Shown in pieces: positions 24,152 to 33,793 of a DNA stretch of 45,953 nt. Source of the DNA: JAFDZO01 sp041859205 (GTDB taxonomy: Bacteria; Bacteroidota; Ignavibacteria; Tepidaquicellales; Tepidaquicellaceae); contig JBHEKU010000002.1 in assembly GCA_041859205.1 (NCBI GenBank), positions 1-45,953 of the forward strand. The letters run 5' to 3'. The translations under genes and the position numbers were made by a program. How positions within the stretch are numbered: the first letter of the stretch is position 1; every line of letters starts with the position of its first letter. The notes under the pieces are model-generated. The model did no database searches. It was not told where the DNA came from and worked only from the letters and a program-made list of their open reading frames with translations.

Positions 24152-25486
24152 TTACGATGACTTCTTCATCAAAATTAATCCGAACACTCCCAGTACAATA
24201 TTTGCAAACCACATTCCCAGCATAGGACTAAGCAATGCCCTATCTGCAAACTTCTCACCGCCTATGAGCGATGCCCAGTATAATAAAAAGAAAAACAGTG
24301 AAAGCCCTGCGGCAATACCGAAGCCTCCCCTTCTCACTCTGTAGCCCAGCGGCGCGCCAATCAATGCAAAGACTATACATGAAAACGGAATGGAATATTT
24401 TTTATAGATTTCAACATCATACTGGTCAACCTGTTTCTCAAGTTCTTTTTTTATATTTGCCTGGCTCTTATAATCATTGCGGTAAGTCATAATTCTTGAA
24501 TACAACATCTTCAGTGAATCATAACTATAATTTTTATTTGCAGTATCTTTTTTATCCAGCAATACCGCTACCGGTATTTTATAGACAGTATCAGTAAATT
24601 TATATTTTGATAAAGCAATTATATCGGGATATGCGCGGGTAAAAACCTGAGCGCTCAACGTCGCTGCTGATTTTTTTAAGCTGTCTACAATCTGATTCAT
24701 TGCGAAGGAGGAAAGCTCCCTGTCACCTCTGGAAAAAGCATTATCACCTGACTGCTGAAAGCCGAAACCTTTAGCATCCATAATAATTCTGTGTTTATCG
24801 AATTTTACTACTCTGTATTTATTTGTATAGTCAAGATTGTTGAGCTGATGAATTTCTCCGTTGGAAAGATTCATTACAATATGGTTAAAGTCACTTGTAA
24901 AACTTATATCGCCTTTCTCTGCAGTAATAACATTTCGTGTTGCAGGGTTTGAGTAATCCGATATATAAATGTCTTCAAGGTTATTATTGTTCTCAAAAGT
25001 TTTTTTAACAAGAATTTTAAATCCGCCGATATCATCGGAAAACTTCCCTGCTTCCAAAATAAATGTAGGCTTTGTTTTTGATATATCGGTAAGAAGAACT
25101 CTTGCTTTATGATTTGCCTCGGGGAGAATATCATTATTAAATCTTACCATAGCGTAAGATAAAATTACAGAGGCAATAAGCACCGGAGCCATAAGCTTAG
25201 GGAGACTCAAACCGCTTGCCTTCATTATTGTAATTTCATTATCGGAAGACATCGAACCGAATGCCATCAGCGTTGCAACCAGCACTGCCATAGGAGCGGC
25301 AAGTGTTACAATCCATGCGAGATTAAATGTTATAAGCTGGAAAATAATCCAAAGGCTCAGACCTTTGCCTACAAGCTGGTCAAGAGCCTTGATTAAGAAT
25401 TGAAATAAGAATAGAAAAAAGATAGTAAAGAATGAGAAGATAAATGGTCCAACGTGCGCTTTGAGTATGTATCTATATAGAATCAT
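24152..25486 (-). CDS. LptF/LptG-family permease (YjgP/YjgQ)
   Basis: A 444-residue inner-membrane protein of the LPS export ABC transporter. The N-terminal part has transmembrane helices at about 12-34 and 45-80 and the conserved segment LAAPMAVLVATLMAFGSMSSD, followed by EITIMKASG, the coupling region that contacts the LptB ATPase. A central periplasmic beta-rich domain (about 130-340) precedes three more helices. LptF and LptG form a pair that extracts LPS and hands it to LptC. Only one permease gene is present here, so LptF and LptG cannot be told apart. It fits the envelope theme with kdsC. Confidence 0.88.
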   Translation of the reverse strand: MILYRYILKAHVGPFIFSFFTIFFLFLFQFLIKALDQLVGKGLSLWIIFQLITFNLAWIVTLAAPMAVLVATLMAFGSMSSDNEITIMKASGLSLPKLMAPVLIASVILSYAMVRFNNDILPEANHKARVLLTDISKTKPTFILEAGKFSDDIGGFKILVKKTFENNNNLEDIYISDYSNPATRNVITAEKGDISFTSDFNHIVMNLSNGEIHQLNNLDYTNKYRVVKFDKHRIIMDAKGFGFQQSGDNAFSRGDRELSSFAMNQIVDSLKKSAATLSAQVFTRAYPDIIALSKYKFTDTVYKIPVAVLLDKKDTANKNYSYDSLKMLYSRIMTYRNDYKSQANIKKELEKQVDQYDVEIYKKYSIPFSCIVFALIGAPLGYRVRRGGFGIAAGLSLFFFLLYWASLIGGEKFADRALLSPMLGMWFANIVLGVFGLILMKKSS

Positions 25487-25514
25487 TCATTGATTTTCAT
25501 TGTTGAAATAAACT

Positions 25515-25934
25515 TCATTCACTGTTTACTTTTGTCCATTTTTGTGACCCACCTGTCGGGTCAGTATTGATTGCCCCTGCTGTTACTGAAACAGTGTTTT
25601 CATTGGAGAAATTTATATTTTTTGAACTATAAATTTCACTGCAATCTCCTTTAACTTTAACTATATCAATAATAGAGTACTTCCCATCACCTTCATTAAA
25701 TATGTTCATCCATTTCACATCATTTTCATTATAGCAGCTTTCCATCATCTTTTGCGGAACTGTAATTAGTTTCCCTTCAAGATTACTGCCGTCTTTATAT
25801 ACTTTCAACTGAGCTCCTGCAAAGTCACCATCCTTCAATTCCCACGTGCCGATTAACTTATCCTGAGCTTGTAAATTTGATAACGAAAAAAGGGACAGAA
25901 AAATTACAGCAAATATAGAAATATTTATTTTCAT
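25515..25934 (-). CDS. Small secreted protein of a three-copy family, copy A
   Basis: A 139-residue exported protein with a signal peptide ending near LQAQ. The mature part starts DKLIGTWELKDGDFAGAQ. Conserved with its two upstream neighbours: DKLxGTWE, KVxKxG, KWMNI, TDPT and WTK, plus two cysteines (C67 and C98). The pattern GTWE followed by a strand and GKL resembles the start of DUF2147-like or lipocalin-like small beta proteins, but I do not recognise the family with confidence. This copy is the most diverged of the three. Function unknown. Confidence 0.75.
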   Translation of the reverse strand: MKINISIFAVIFLSLFSLSNLQAQDKLIGTWELKDGDFAGAQLKVYKDGSNLEGKLITVPQKMMESCYNENDVKWMNIFNEGDGKYSIIDIVKVKGDCSEIYSSKNINFSNENTVSVTAGAINTDPTGGSQKWTKVNSE

Positions 25935-25948
25935 TTGAGTTTAAAAAA

Positions 25949-26371
25949 TTATTCATCGCTTATTTTAGTCCATGTCTGAAAACTTCCTGCTGTGGTCGGG
26001 TCAGTCTTCGTAGCTGTAATTGTAATATGTGTATCATCTGTAAACTCAATGTATTTATAAGTATACCACGAATTACACTCAGGGCTTTTTGTCAAGTCAT
26101 CCAATTCATAATAGTTGTCACCGGCTTTAAGAATATTCATCCATTTTATTTCACCGACTTTGAAACAGCCGCCAATCATTGATTGAGTTACAAGTACAAT
26201 TTTTCCCCGGAACGAATCTCCGGTTTTAAAAACTTTAATCTTTACACCTGCCAAATTATCACCGGTTCTTTCCCATGTGCCGACTAACTTATCCTGAGCA
26301 TATAAATTTGTTAACGATAAAAAAGACAGAAAAATTACAGTACAAAACAGTTTAGTTAAATTATATTTCAT
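25949..26371 (-). CDS. Small secreted protein of a three-copy family, copy B
   Basis: 140 residues with a signal peptide ending LYAQ; the mature protein begins DKLVGTWERTGDN. By ungapped hand alignment it is identical to copy C at 103 of 140 positions. C69 and C99 are conserved in all three copies and could form a disulphide in the periplasm or outside the cell. The gene is 14 bases downstream of copy C and 14 bases upstream of copy A, so the three form one operon. No sorting domain is present. Function unknown. Confidence 0.77.
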   Translation of the reverse strand: MKYNLTKLFCTVIFLSFLSLTNLYAQDKLVGTWERTGDNLAGVKIKVFKTGDSFRGKIVLVTQSMIGGCFKVGEIKWMNILKAGDNYYELDDLTKSPECNSWYTYKYIEFTDDTHITITATKTDPTTAGSFQTWTKISDE

Positions 26372-26385
26372 TGGGGTTTGTTAAA

Positions 26386-26808
26386 TTAATTATCGCTTAT
26401 TTTAGTCCAGGTCTGGAAATTCCCGGATGTAGTTGGGTCAGTCGTCATAGATGTAATTGTTATATGTGTGTCATCTGCAAACTCTATATATTTATATGCG
26501 TACCATGATTCACAGCTGCTGCTTTTTGATAAGTCGTCCATTTCATAGTAACCTTTGCCGGCTTTTATAATATTCATCCATTTAATTTCACCGACTCCAA
26601 AACAGCCGTCAATCATTGACTGAGTTGCGAAAACAATTTTACCTTTGAATGTGCTTCCTGTCTTGAAAACTTTTACCTGTGCTCCTGCAAAGTCATCGCC
26701 TGTTCTTTCCCATGTACCGACTAGTTTATCCTGAGCATATAAATTTGTCAGAGAAATAAAGGATAATACAAAAACTGCAAAGAACAGTTTAATTGTTTTT
26801 TGTTTCAT
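26386..26808 (-). CDS. Small secreted protein of a three-copy family, copy C
   Basis: 140 residues, the first gene of the triplet in transcription order. The signal peptide ends LYAQ; the mature part has DKLVGTWERTGDDFAGAQ, then KGKIVFATQSM, C69, EIKWMNI, C99, and a beta-rich C-terminus ending FQTWTKISD. Predicted to be a compact beta protein outside the cytoplasm. The gene lies 29 bases downstream of kbl on the same strand, so it may share its transcript. Function unknown. Confidence 0.77.
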   Translation of the reverse strand: MKQKTIKLFFAVFVLSFISLTNLYAQDKLVGTWERTGDDFAGAQVKVFKTGSTFKGKIVFATQSMIDGCFGVGEIKWMNIIKAGKGYYEMDDLSKSSSCESWYAYKYIEFADDTHITITSMTTDPTTSGNFQTWTKISDN

Positions 26809-26837
26809 TGGGGTTGAATTTATTTATTGAATGTAAA

Positions 26838-28031
26838 TTATTTAAGTACTCCCAGCTCTTTACCCACTTTAGTAAATGCGTTAATGCACTTATCAAGATG
26901 CTCGCGTGTATGCGCAGCAGAAAGCTGTACCCTTATTCTTGCTTTTCCTTTTGCAACAACGGGGAAGAAAAATCCTATTACATAAATTCCTTCATCCATT
27001 AATTTGGCTGCCATATCCTGAGCCAGTTTTGCATCGTAAAGCATAATAGGTACTATCGGATGAACACCGGGCTTTATGTCAAAGCCTGCTGCCGTCATTT
27101 TCTCTCTGAAATATTTTGTATTCTCTTCAAGCCTGTCGCGAAGCTCAGTTGTTTCAGTAAGCAAATCCATAACTGCAATTGAACCGCCGACGATAGAAGG
27201 AGCAAGTGAGTTTGAAAACAAATACGGTCTGCTTCTTTGTCTTAGTAATTCTATAATTTCTTTTCTTCCTGATGTAAATCCTCCCATAGCTCCGCCTAAT
27301 GCTTTGCCCAGCGTTCCTGTGATAATATCTACTCTTCCCATTACTCCGCAATGCTCGATAGAGCCTCTGCCTGTTTTTCCAAGGAAGCCTGAGCAGTGGC
27401 ATTCATCTACCATAACCATTGCTTCGTATTTATCTGCTAAGTCACAGATTGATTTTAAATCTGCAATCGTTCCGTCCATAGAAAATGCGCCGTCCGTACA
27501 GATGATAATCTGCTTAGCGCCTTTAGCTCTGGCATCTTTCAGATGCTCTTCAAGCTCAGCCATATCGTTGTGTTTATATCTGTAGCGCATTGCCTTACAT
27601 AGACGAACACCATCGATAATGCTGGCGTGATTTAATTCATCGGAAATAATCGCATCAGTTTCATTTATTAATGGCTCAAACACACCGCCGTTTGCATCGA
27701 AGCATGCTGCATATAAAATTGTATCTTCAGTGCCGAGGAACTTTGCAATTTTTTCTTCAAGTGTTTTGTGGATTGTCTGCGTTCCGCAGATAAATCTTAC
27801 GGATGACATTCCGTATCCCCATTCATCGAGAGTTTTTTTCGCAGCATCGATAACTTTAGGATGTGAAGAAAGCCCCAGATAATTATTAGCGCAGAAGTTT
27901 ATTACTTCTTTGCCGTTTGCTTTTATTTCCGCGCCCTGCGGAGTTTCGATAATTCTTTCTTTTTTATATAGCCCTGCCTCTTCAATTGATTGAAGCTCTT
28001 TTTGAAGTATGTCCTTGTATTGTGAAAACAT
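26838..28031 (-). CDS. kbl: Glycine C-acetyltransferase (2-amino-3-ketobutyrate CoA ligase)
   Basis: A PLP enzyme of the alpha-oxoamine synthase family, 397 residues. It splits 2-amino-3-ketobutyrate with CoA into glycine and acetyl-CoA in threonine breakdown. The PLP lysine is K243 in TGTLGKALGGAMGG, matching E. coli Kbl K244. FCANNYLGLSSHP, DELNHASIIDG and MVDECHCSGFLGKTG are all family hallmarks. Threonine dehydrogenase, its usual partner, is not in the window. The related serine palmitoyltransferase/AONS enzymes are less likely given the close match through the GMSSVRFICGTQ region. Confidence 0.92.
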   Translation of the reverse strand: MFSQYKDILQKELQSIEEAGLYKKERIIETPQGAEIKANGKEVINFCANNYLGLSSHPKVIDAAKKTLDEWGYGMSSVRFICGTQTIHKTLEEKIAKFLGTEDTILYAACFDANGGVFEPLINETDAIISDELNHASIIDGVRLCKAMRYRYKHNDMAELEEHLKDARAKGAKQIIICTDGAFSMDGTIADLKSICDLADKYEAMVMVDECHCSGFLGKTGRGSIEHCGVMGRVDIITGTLGKALGGAMGGFTSGRKEIIELLRQRSRPYLFSNSLAPSIVGGSIAVMDLLTETTELRDRLEENTKYFREKMTAAGFDIKPGVHPIVPIMLYDAKLAQDMAAKLMDEGIYVIGFFFPVVAKGKARIRVQLSAAHTREHLDKCINAFTKVGKELGVLK

Positions 28032-28049
28032 TTCTAGGTTGGATTAAAG

Positions 28050-28085
28050 ATTATAAAATAATAACTCCGGGTCGGAACCCGGAGT
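28050..28085 (-). terminator. Intrinsic terminator after the endonuclease I gene
   Basis: On the minus strand a 9-bp stem, ACTCCGGGT with ACCCGGAGT, is followed by TATTATTTTATAA. It lies 14 bases after the stop of the upstream endonuclease gene and before the kbl start, so kbl needs its own promoter. Confidence 0.75.
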
Positions 28086-28098
28086 AGAACAATAAAAA

Positions 28099-29742
28099 CT
28101 ATTTTATCAAAATTAATTTTTTTGTAGATGTGAAATCTGATGTTTCTAATTTATAAAAATATGTACCGCTTGTTAATGATGAGCCATCGAAGTCATACTG
28201 ATATGTTCCTGCCTGCAATGTATTATTTACCAGCGAGGACACTTCTCTGCCGTTCATATCAAAAACTTTTAATGTTACAAAGCTTCTGTAAGGGACTGCA
28301 AAATTTATTTTTGTAGTCGGGTTAAACGGATTTGGGAAATTCTGCGATAATGCAAACTTATCCGGAACTTGCGATGATAACGAAATAATTCCCGCCGTCT
28401 GGCTATTGCTGTAACCGGTCAGGTTTACTGTTTTAACTGTATCACTTGTAGAAATAGTTATTACACTTGTAAACGTTTGGTTATTTGCATTCGGTTTAAA
28501 CTTCACTCTTGCATATCCAAATGAATTTTGTGCAATTGATGCCGGGAAGCTTTCTACTGTGAATACTCCGTTAGATGATGCTACATTATTTATAGTTGCA
28601 TTACCTTCACCGGAATTAAAAATTGAAATGTAATAGCTTGATGTATCGTTCTTTGCAAGTGTATCATAAACTGCATTAGATGGAGCTACTGATGTCTTAG
28701 GTCTCGGAATTGTTAATATGGTACTGTATGTGCTTTTTATTCTATCGATAAATTCAGGATGGTCAATGAAAGGATTTCTTACATTGAGATACTGTTTTAT
28801 TCTGGTATTTCTTGTTATTTCATTTGCATCAACTGTATCCAATACTGACCATTGTCTTAAAACGTTTTCCTGTTTGCCGCTCATGTATCCACCCTGATTA
28901 CCATATTTAACGGCAAAATAAAATAATGAACGTGCGACATTACCTTTGTGTTTATCTCTTGGCTCAAAGCAAATTTGTCCTTCGAAGTCTACACCCAGTT
29001 TTGAAACATTTTGCCATGTCGGAGTTCCTACCACAATACCGAACTGATAATTTGCTCTTCTGTTATTTGCTTCATCGTCAGTCGGGAATAAATGGTTTAC
29101 ATCGCTGACCATTGGGTCATTGCTGTTGAAAAAACTTTGCGGCCATGTATGCTCACAGTTGAAGTTTACATTCCCTGCGCCTGAACGGTTAGGAACGTAT
29201 GCTCTTCTTCCTGTGTAAACGCATTCCAGTGTATCGTTATTGCCGTAGTCATCAATTGATTCATACATTCTGTCTCTGCCTACATTGTAGCCCAGAGTTA
29301 TATAACCGGTTGTGGTGAATGTTTTCAACGCAGTTTTTAAAGGTTCGTCTATCAAACCCTGAGTAAAAGCATAAAGTACATCTGCATACTTACCGGTTGC
29401 AACTGTGTAATATACTAATGAATTTTTGAGAACGTTATTATCATAAATAATAAAATCTCTGTATGTAATGTTCTGATTTGTTCTGAATATTACCCATTTC
29501 TGGACACTGTCATTTGGATTCACGGTGAATGAAGTACTTCTTAAGAAAAACATATTGTTTAATGTTCTTCCGTTGGTGATCTGCATTACTTTATTAGTCG
29601 GATTTTTTACGTAGAAGGAGGCGCTGTCGAGAGTCTTTGTTATCGATGTATCAAGATTGATTGTCTGAACAAAAGATTGCTGCGAAAATGCAAAGTCCGA
29701 AAATAATAAAATAAGGGCTAAAGCCGTTAGTTTTAGTTTCAT
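28099..29742 (-). CDS. Secreted endonuclease I family nuclease with Ig-like and T9SS sorting domains
   Basis: A 547-residue exported nuclease. A signal peptide (1-20) ends FSQ. An N-terminal beta-rich region (20-110) precedes the endonuclease I core, recognised by NCEHTWPQSFF, SDVNHLFPTDDEANNRRANY and the later FYFAVKYGNQGGYM; the His and Asn/Asp residues of the first two motifs form the metal site. Residues ~365-450 look like an Ig-like repeat with FSPASIA-type spacing. The C-terminus has LSQNFPNPFNPTTKIN, a type IX sorting domain. Likely role: degrading extracellular DNA for nutrients. Flanked by a terminator. Confidence 0.9.
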   Translation of the reverse strand: MKLKLTALALILLFSDFAFSQQSFVQTINLDTSITKTLDSASFYVKNPTNKVMQITNGRTLNNMFFLRSTSFTVNPNDSVQKWVIFRTNQNITYRDFIIYDNNVLKNSLVYYTVATGKYADVLYAFTQGLIDEPLKTALKTFTTTGYITLGYNVGRDRMYESIDDYGNNDTLECVYTGRRAYVPNRSGAGNVNFNCEHTWPQSFFNSNDPMVSDVNHLFPTDDEANNRRANYQFGIVVGTPTWQNVSKLGVDFEGQICFEPRDKHKGNVARSLFYFAVKYGNQGGYMSGKQENVLRQWSVLDTVDANEITRNTRIKQYLNVRNPFIDHPEFIDRIKSTYSTILTIPRPKTSVAPSNAVYDTLAKNDTSSYYISIFNSGEGNATINNVASSNGVFTVESFPASIAQNSFGYARVKFKPNANNQTFTSVITISTSDTVKTVNLTGYSNSQTAGIISLSSQVPDKFALSQNFPNPFNPTTKINFAVPYRSFVTLKVFDMNGREVSSLVNNTLQAGTYQYDFDGSSLTSGTYFYKLETSDFTSTKKLILIK

Positions 29743-30050
29743 TTAGTTTTTTTAGTTCGACCTTAAATTTAACCTTTTTTACTGAAACAAGTAATTAAGA
29801 AATAAAGTGCGGTATTAAATTAATTGAGTACTTTGTGGGGTAAAATATATGGAATTACAAACCTTTTGAAACGAAGTAATCACGGATAATTATTAACAGA
29901 ATACCATGCATTTATCAGAAAAATTGCTATAAATATGTGGAATACATTCCGTCAGATTTCGTGGGAAAAGCATTGTCTAAAATCACAAAAGTAAGACTAA
30001 TCGTCCAAAATGAAATAAAAATAATATAAGGTATAAGGCATAAAATTATT
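29743..30050. other. Gene-free gap, 308 bp
   Basis: AT-rich sequence between two minus-strand genes. I see no supported frame, no clear hairpin and none of the repeat families found elsewhere in the window. It should contain the promoter of the endonuclease gene on the minus strand, but no element matched well enough to name. Confidence 0.5.
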
Positions 30051-31457
30051 TTAACCTAATTTAGACAATAATTCTTTTGCGTTAGGATTATCCGGGCTTA
30101 TTTCGAGAGCTTTTTTGAAACACTCCGCTGCTTTAATTTTATCTCCTGACTCTGAATAAGTTTCGCCAAGATTCAGCCAGCATATTAACTCACCAGGAAA
30201 CAACGAAGCATTGACCTTAAACAATACAATGGCTTCATTTATACTGCCTTTTTCCAGCAGCATAACTCCCAGATTATTCAGCATTCCGAAGCCTTTAGGA
30301 ATAGTATAACCTTTAGAGGTTAACATAGATTGGAAATTATTTAAGACATACTCACTGCCGCTCTCTTTGAGAGCTTCAATTATCGCAAACGAAACGGGTT
30401 TTACAGGCTTTGAGTAATCTTCACCATTAAGGACCTGCATTATTCTTGAATGAAGACCTCTTGAAAAAATAGAATAATTTGAAAGCACAACAGTTGAATA
30501 GCCCTTAGCAGAAGAAATAAAAACATCAGCACAAAAACCGGGACTATCTCCGCTGTGCCCGAAAACAGTGCTGCCATAAATCGGATGCAGACTGAATCCC
30601 AATCCATAACTGTTTGATGAAAGAACATTGTCACCGATACCAAGCATTACTTTTTTCGTTTCAGAAGAAAGTAATTTATCCGTTCTCAACGCTTCTGCAA
30701 ACTTCATCATATCAGCCGAAGTTGTAAAAATTTCTATTGAGTTGTCATTTTCACTTTGAAAAATTTCACCTGTTGGAAGATAATCATAGCCGGTTGCACA
30801 ATTTTTATTGTCCCGAAAGTAAACTTCAGTGTTTGTCATTTGTAAAGGCTGCCATATTGTTTCTCTTATATAATCAAAATAATTTTTACCGGATATCAAC
30901 TCTGTTATTTTTTGTAATATTAAATACCCTGTATTTGAATAAACAAATTTCTCTCCGGGCAATGCCGCATGCGGGACTTCCAATGCAATTTTTAAATAAT
31001 CATCGATTGATTTGAAATTCTTTCTTCTTTCTTCATAATCAGGATGAAGCATATAATCATGAAGACCCGAAGTATGAGATAGCAGCATGTAAAGCGTTAT
31101 TTCAGATGCATTGGGAAAGGGATATTCAGGAAGCAGTGTGCTCAGTTTATCCTCAAGCTTTAATTTTCCATTTTCAACAAATTTCAGAATTGATAATGCC
31201 GTAAACATTTTTGATGCAGATGCAATTCCAAACCTTGTGTTTTTATTAATAAGTTTTTTGCCATCTTTGTTTTCAAATCCGTAATCTTTTTCAAAAACAG
31301 TTTTTCCGTCTTTTGAAATAATTACAGATCCGGAAAAAAATCCACCGGAAATATATTCACTGACCAGTTCATCGAGTTTTTTCATCTTATCTGCCGGTGG
31401 TGTTTTATACTGAATAAAAGTAAAAAAAAAAGCGAAAATTAAAATTGAAGTTTTCAT
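30051..31457 (-). CDS. Serine beta-lactamase-fold hydrolase with C-terminal TPR
   Basis: A 468-residue exported protein with a short hydrophobic signal (residues 4-17). The beta-lactamase/class C PBP-like domain (about 28-350) has the three motifs in order: S80-A-S-K83 (SxxK), Y173-S-N175 (YxN) and H301-S-G303 (HxG replacing KTG). This set is typical of esterases and D-amino-acid peptidases of the family; true antibiotic resistance is unlikely. Residues ~385-465 carry two tetratricopeptide-like repeats (LGVMLLEKGSINEAI, LGETYSESGDKIKAA). Transcribed divergently from ppk1 across a 172-bp gap. Confidence 0.88.
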   Translation of the reverse strand: MKTSILIFAFFFTFIQYKTPPADKMKKLDELVSEYISGGFFSGSVIISKDGKTVFEKDYGFENKDGKKLINKNTRFGIASASKMFTALSILKFVENGKLKLEDKLSTLLPEYPFPNASEITLYMLLSHTSGLHDYMLHPDYEERRKNFKSIDDYLKIALEVPHAALPGEKFVYSNTGYLILQKITELISGKNYFDYIRETIWQPLQMTNTEVYFRDNKNCATGYDYLPTGEIFQSENDNSIEIFTTSADMMKFAEALRTDKLLSSETKKVMLGIGDNVLSSNSYGLGFSLHPIYGSTVFGHSGDSPGFCADVFISSAKGYSTVVLSNYSIFSRGLHSRIMQVLNGEDYSKPVKPVSFAIIEALKESGSEYVLNNFQSMLTSKGYTIPKGFGMLNNLGVMLLEKGSINEAIVLFKVNASLFPGELICWLNLGETYSESGDKIKAAECFKKALEISPDNPNAKELLSKLG

Positions 31458-31629
31458 GATAAGCCTCGTTTGCGGAAAGGTACGACTTGAAAAAAATTAA
31501 GTTACAGATTTAAACGTTTTTGCTCGCATATTATTTTACACACAAATAATTAATTTTTTAAGATTTAAAGAGAATTTTACAAAGTTTTTGGTATAGAATT
31601 AAATTTGTATATAGCTTAATTTACAACTT

Positions 31630-33777
31630 ATGGAATTAATAGCAAAAAACTCGCTCAAAAAAGGTACTCCCGATATGTTTTTTAATCGCGAGCTTAGCTG
31701 GATAGAATTTAATAAACGCGTGCTGGAAGAAGCGCAGGACGAAAATAACCCTTTGCTGGAACGCGCCAAATTTCTTTCTATATTCAGCTCAAATCTTGAC
31801 GAGTTTTTTATGATTCGCGTCTCCGGTGTTAAAAGACAGATACTAAGTGATATCAATGAGCTTTCTTCAGACGGAATTTCTCCGCATGAGCTTATGGACC
31901 GGATATATCAAAAACTCAGTCCGCTTGTTGAGGAACAATACAGATTATTTAATAACGACATCTACCCCAAACTTGCAGAAAACAATATAAAGCTTTTTAA
32001 ATACGCTGAGCTAACCGACGAAGAGAAAAAACGAATAGATAAATATTTTGAAGATGAAATTTTCCCTATACTTACTCCGCTTGCAATAGATAATGTTCAT
32101 CCGTTTCCGAATTTAATTAACAGAAGTATTGCGCTCGCAATTTTACTTGATGACCCTGATACTGAAACCATTGAGGAAAAACTTTCTGTAGTACAGGTGC
32201 CTTCCAATATCGTTCCAAGATTTTACCAGATAGAGGGCCGTGAAGAAAACAGTTTTATATTGCTTGAAGATATTATCCTTGCAAATATAGATAAGCTCTT
32301 CCCTGGCATGGCTACTGTAGGCGTGACTTCATTCAGAATTACACGCAATGCAGACCTTGAGCTTGAAGAAGAAGAAGCTGCGGATTTATTAACACTGATT
32401 GAAGAAGAAGTTAAAAAAAGACGTTTAGGACTTTTAGTAAGATTAGAGATTGATAAAAACTGTCCCGATAAACTAAAAAGTTTTTTAACAAGCGCTCTGA
32501 ATGTAGAGAAGAATGAAATTTATGAGATTGACGGTCCGTTAAATCTTGGTGATTTAATGGTGCTGACAAAAATTGAAAACAGAAAATTAAAATACGAACC
32601 TTTCACTCCGAGAATTTCATCATTCTTCAGAGAGGATGACGATGTGTTCAAAAATATTTCACGACAGGATATTTATCTGCATCATCCGTTCTATTCATTC
32701 TCATCTGTAAGTGAGTTTATCGCTCAGGCAGCAGTTGACCCGAAAGTATATGCTATAAAGCTTACTCTTTACAGAACAAGCGGTGACTCCGCTATAATTA
32801 ATTCACTCATAACTGCAGCAGAGAACGGCAAACAGGTAACAGCAGTAGTAGAACTAAAAGCCCGCTTCGATGAAGAGAATAATATTATCTGGGCTCGCGC
32901 TCTTGAAAATGCCGGAGTGCATGTTGTGTACGGATTGATCGGATTAAAAACTCACTGTAAAATTGCTCTCGTTGTCCGTAAGGAAGATGAAAAGATGAAA
33001 CGTTACGTTCACCTCAGCACAGGAAATTATAATCAGACTACGTCAAAGCTTTACACAGATTTTGGTTTATTTACAGCGAATGAAGATTTCGGAAAGGATG
33101 CTACGCAGCTTTTTAATTATCTCACGGGATATTCTAAAAAACATTCGTTCAAAGAATTAGTTGTTGCACCGATAAACATGCGCAAAACAATTTTAGGTTT
33201 AATCGATAACGAGATACAAAAACATAAAGAGCACAATAACGGATACATACTTGCAAAGATGAATTCGCTCGTAGATGAAGAAGTAATTTTAAAACTCTAT
33301 GAAGCGTCTAACGCAGGAGTAAAAATTGAGCTGATGATTCGAGGTATCTGCAGGCTGAAACCGGGTGTAAAAGGAATGAGCGAAAACATAAGCGTATATA
33401 GTTTAGTCGGAAGATTTTTAGAACACAGTAGAGCATTTTATTTTAACAATAACGGTGAATCTAATTTATATCTTTCCAGCGCTGACTGGATGCCGAGAAA
33501 TCTTGACAGAAGAATTGAAATTATGTTCCCTATCGAAGATGAAAGAGTTAAGGAAGATATTCTTGAAGCATTAAAATTATATTTAACCGATAACGTTAAG
33601 TGCAGAATTTTAAAAAGCGACGGCACCTATGAAAAGCTTTCATCGGGAAATAACAAAATAGATATACAGGAAACCTTTGTAAGGCGCGTGATTAAAAAGC
33701 ATACGACAGATTCGAAGAAAGATATAAAGAAAAAAATAAAAAAATTAGCTGTAAAACATCTAAGCATCGTAAAATAA
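31630..33777 (+). CDS. ppk1: Polyphosphate kinase 1
   Basis: Makes inorganic polyphosphate from ATP reversibly; 715 residues, full length. The N-terminal domain opens FFNRELSWIEFNKRVLEEA. The two phospholipase-D-like catalytic domains include YAIKLTLYRTSGDS, LKARFDEENNI and LKTHCKIALVVRKE, where H442 corresponds to the autophosphorylated histidine (E. coli H435). HLSTGNYNQTTSKLYTD completes the site. The terminal ~60 residues are a lysine-rich tail not seen in most PPK1 proteins. The ATG follows an AT-rich gap shared with the divergent hydrolase gene. carB begins 16 bases after the stop codon. Confidence 0.96.
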   Translation: MELIAKNSLKKGTPDMFFNRELSWIEFNKRVLEEAQDENNPLLERAKFLSIFSSNLDEFFMIRVSGVKRQILSDINELSSDGISPHELMDRIYQKLSPLVEEQYRLFNNDIYPKLAENNIKLFKYAELTDEEKKRIDKYFEDEIFPILTPLAIDNVHPFPNLINRSIALAILLDDPDTETIEEKLSVVQVPSNIVPRFYQIEGREENSFILLEDIILANIDKLFPGMATVGVTSFRITRNADLELEEEEAADLLTLIEEEVKKRRLGLLVRLEIDKNCPDKLKSFLTSALNVEKNEIYEIDGPLNLGDLMVLTKIENRKLKYEPFTPRISSFFREDDDVFKNISRQDIYLHHPFYSFSSVSEFIAQAAVDPKVYAIKLTLYRTSGDSAIINSLITAAENGKQVTAVVELKARFDEENNIIWARALENAGVHVVYGLIGLKTHCKIALVVRKEDEKMKRYVHLSTGNYNQTTSKLYTDFGLFTANEDFGKDATQLFNYLTGYSKKHSFKELVVAPINMRKTILGLIDNEIQKHKEHNNGYILAKMNSLVDEEVILKLYEASNAGVKIELMIRGICRLKPGVKGMSENISVYSLVGRFLEHSRAFYFNNNGESNLYLSSADWMPRNLDRRIEIMFPIEDERVKEDILEALKLYLTDNVKCRILKSDGTYEKLSSGNNKIDIQETFVRRVIKKHTTDSKKDIKKKIKKLAVKHLSIVK

Positions 33778-33793
33778 TTCTTGCCCAAAAGAT

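Noticed and set aside
26793..27585. Plus-strand frames of 69 and 169 codons opposite kbl
   Set aside because: They are antisense shadows of a well-supported PLP enzyme; the long open frame results from its codon use.
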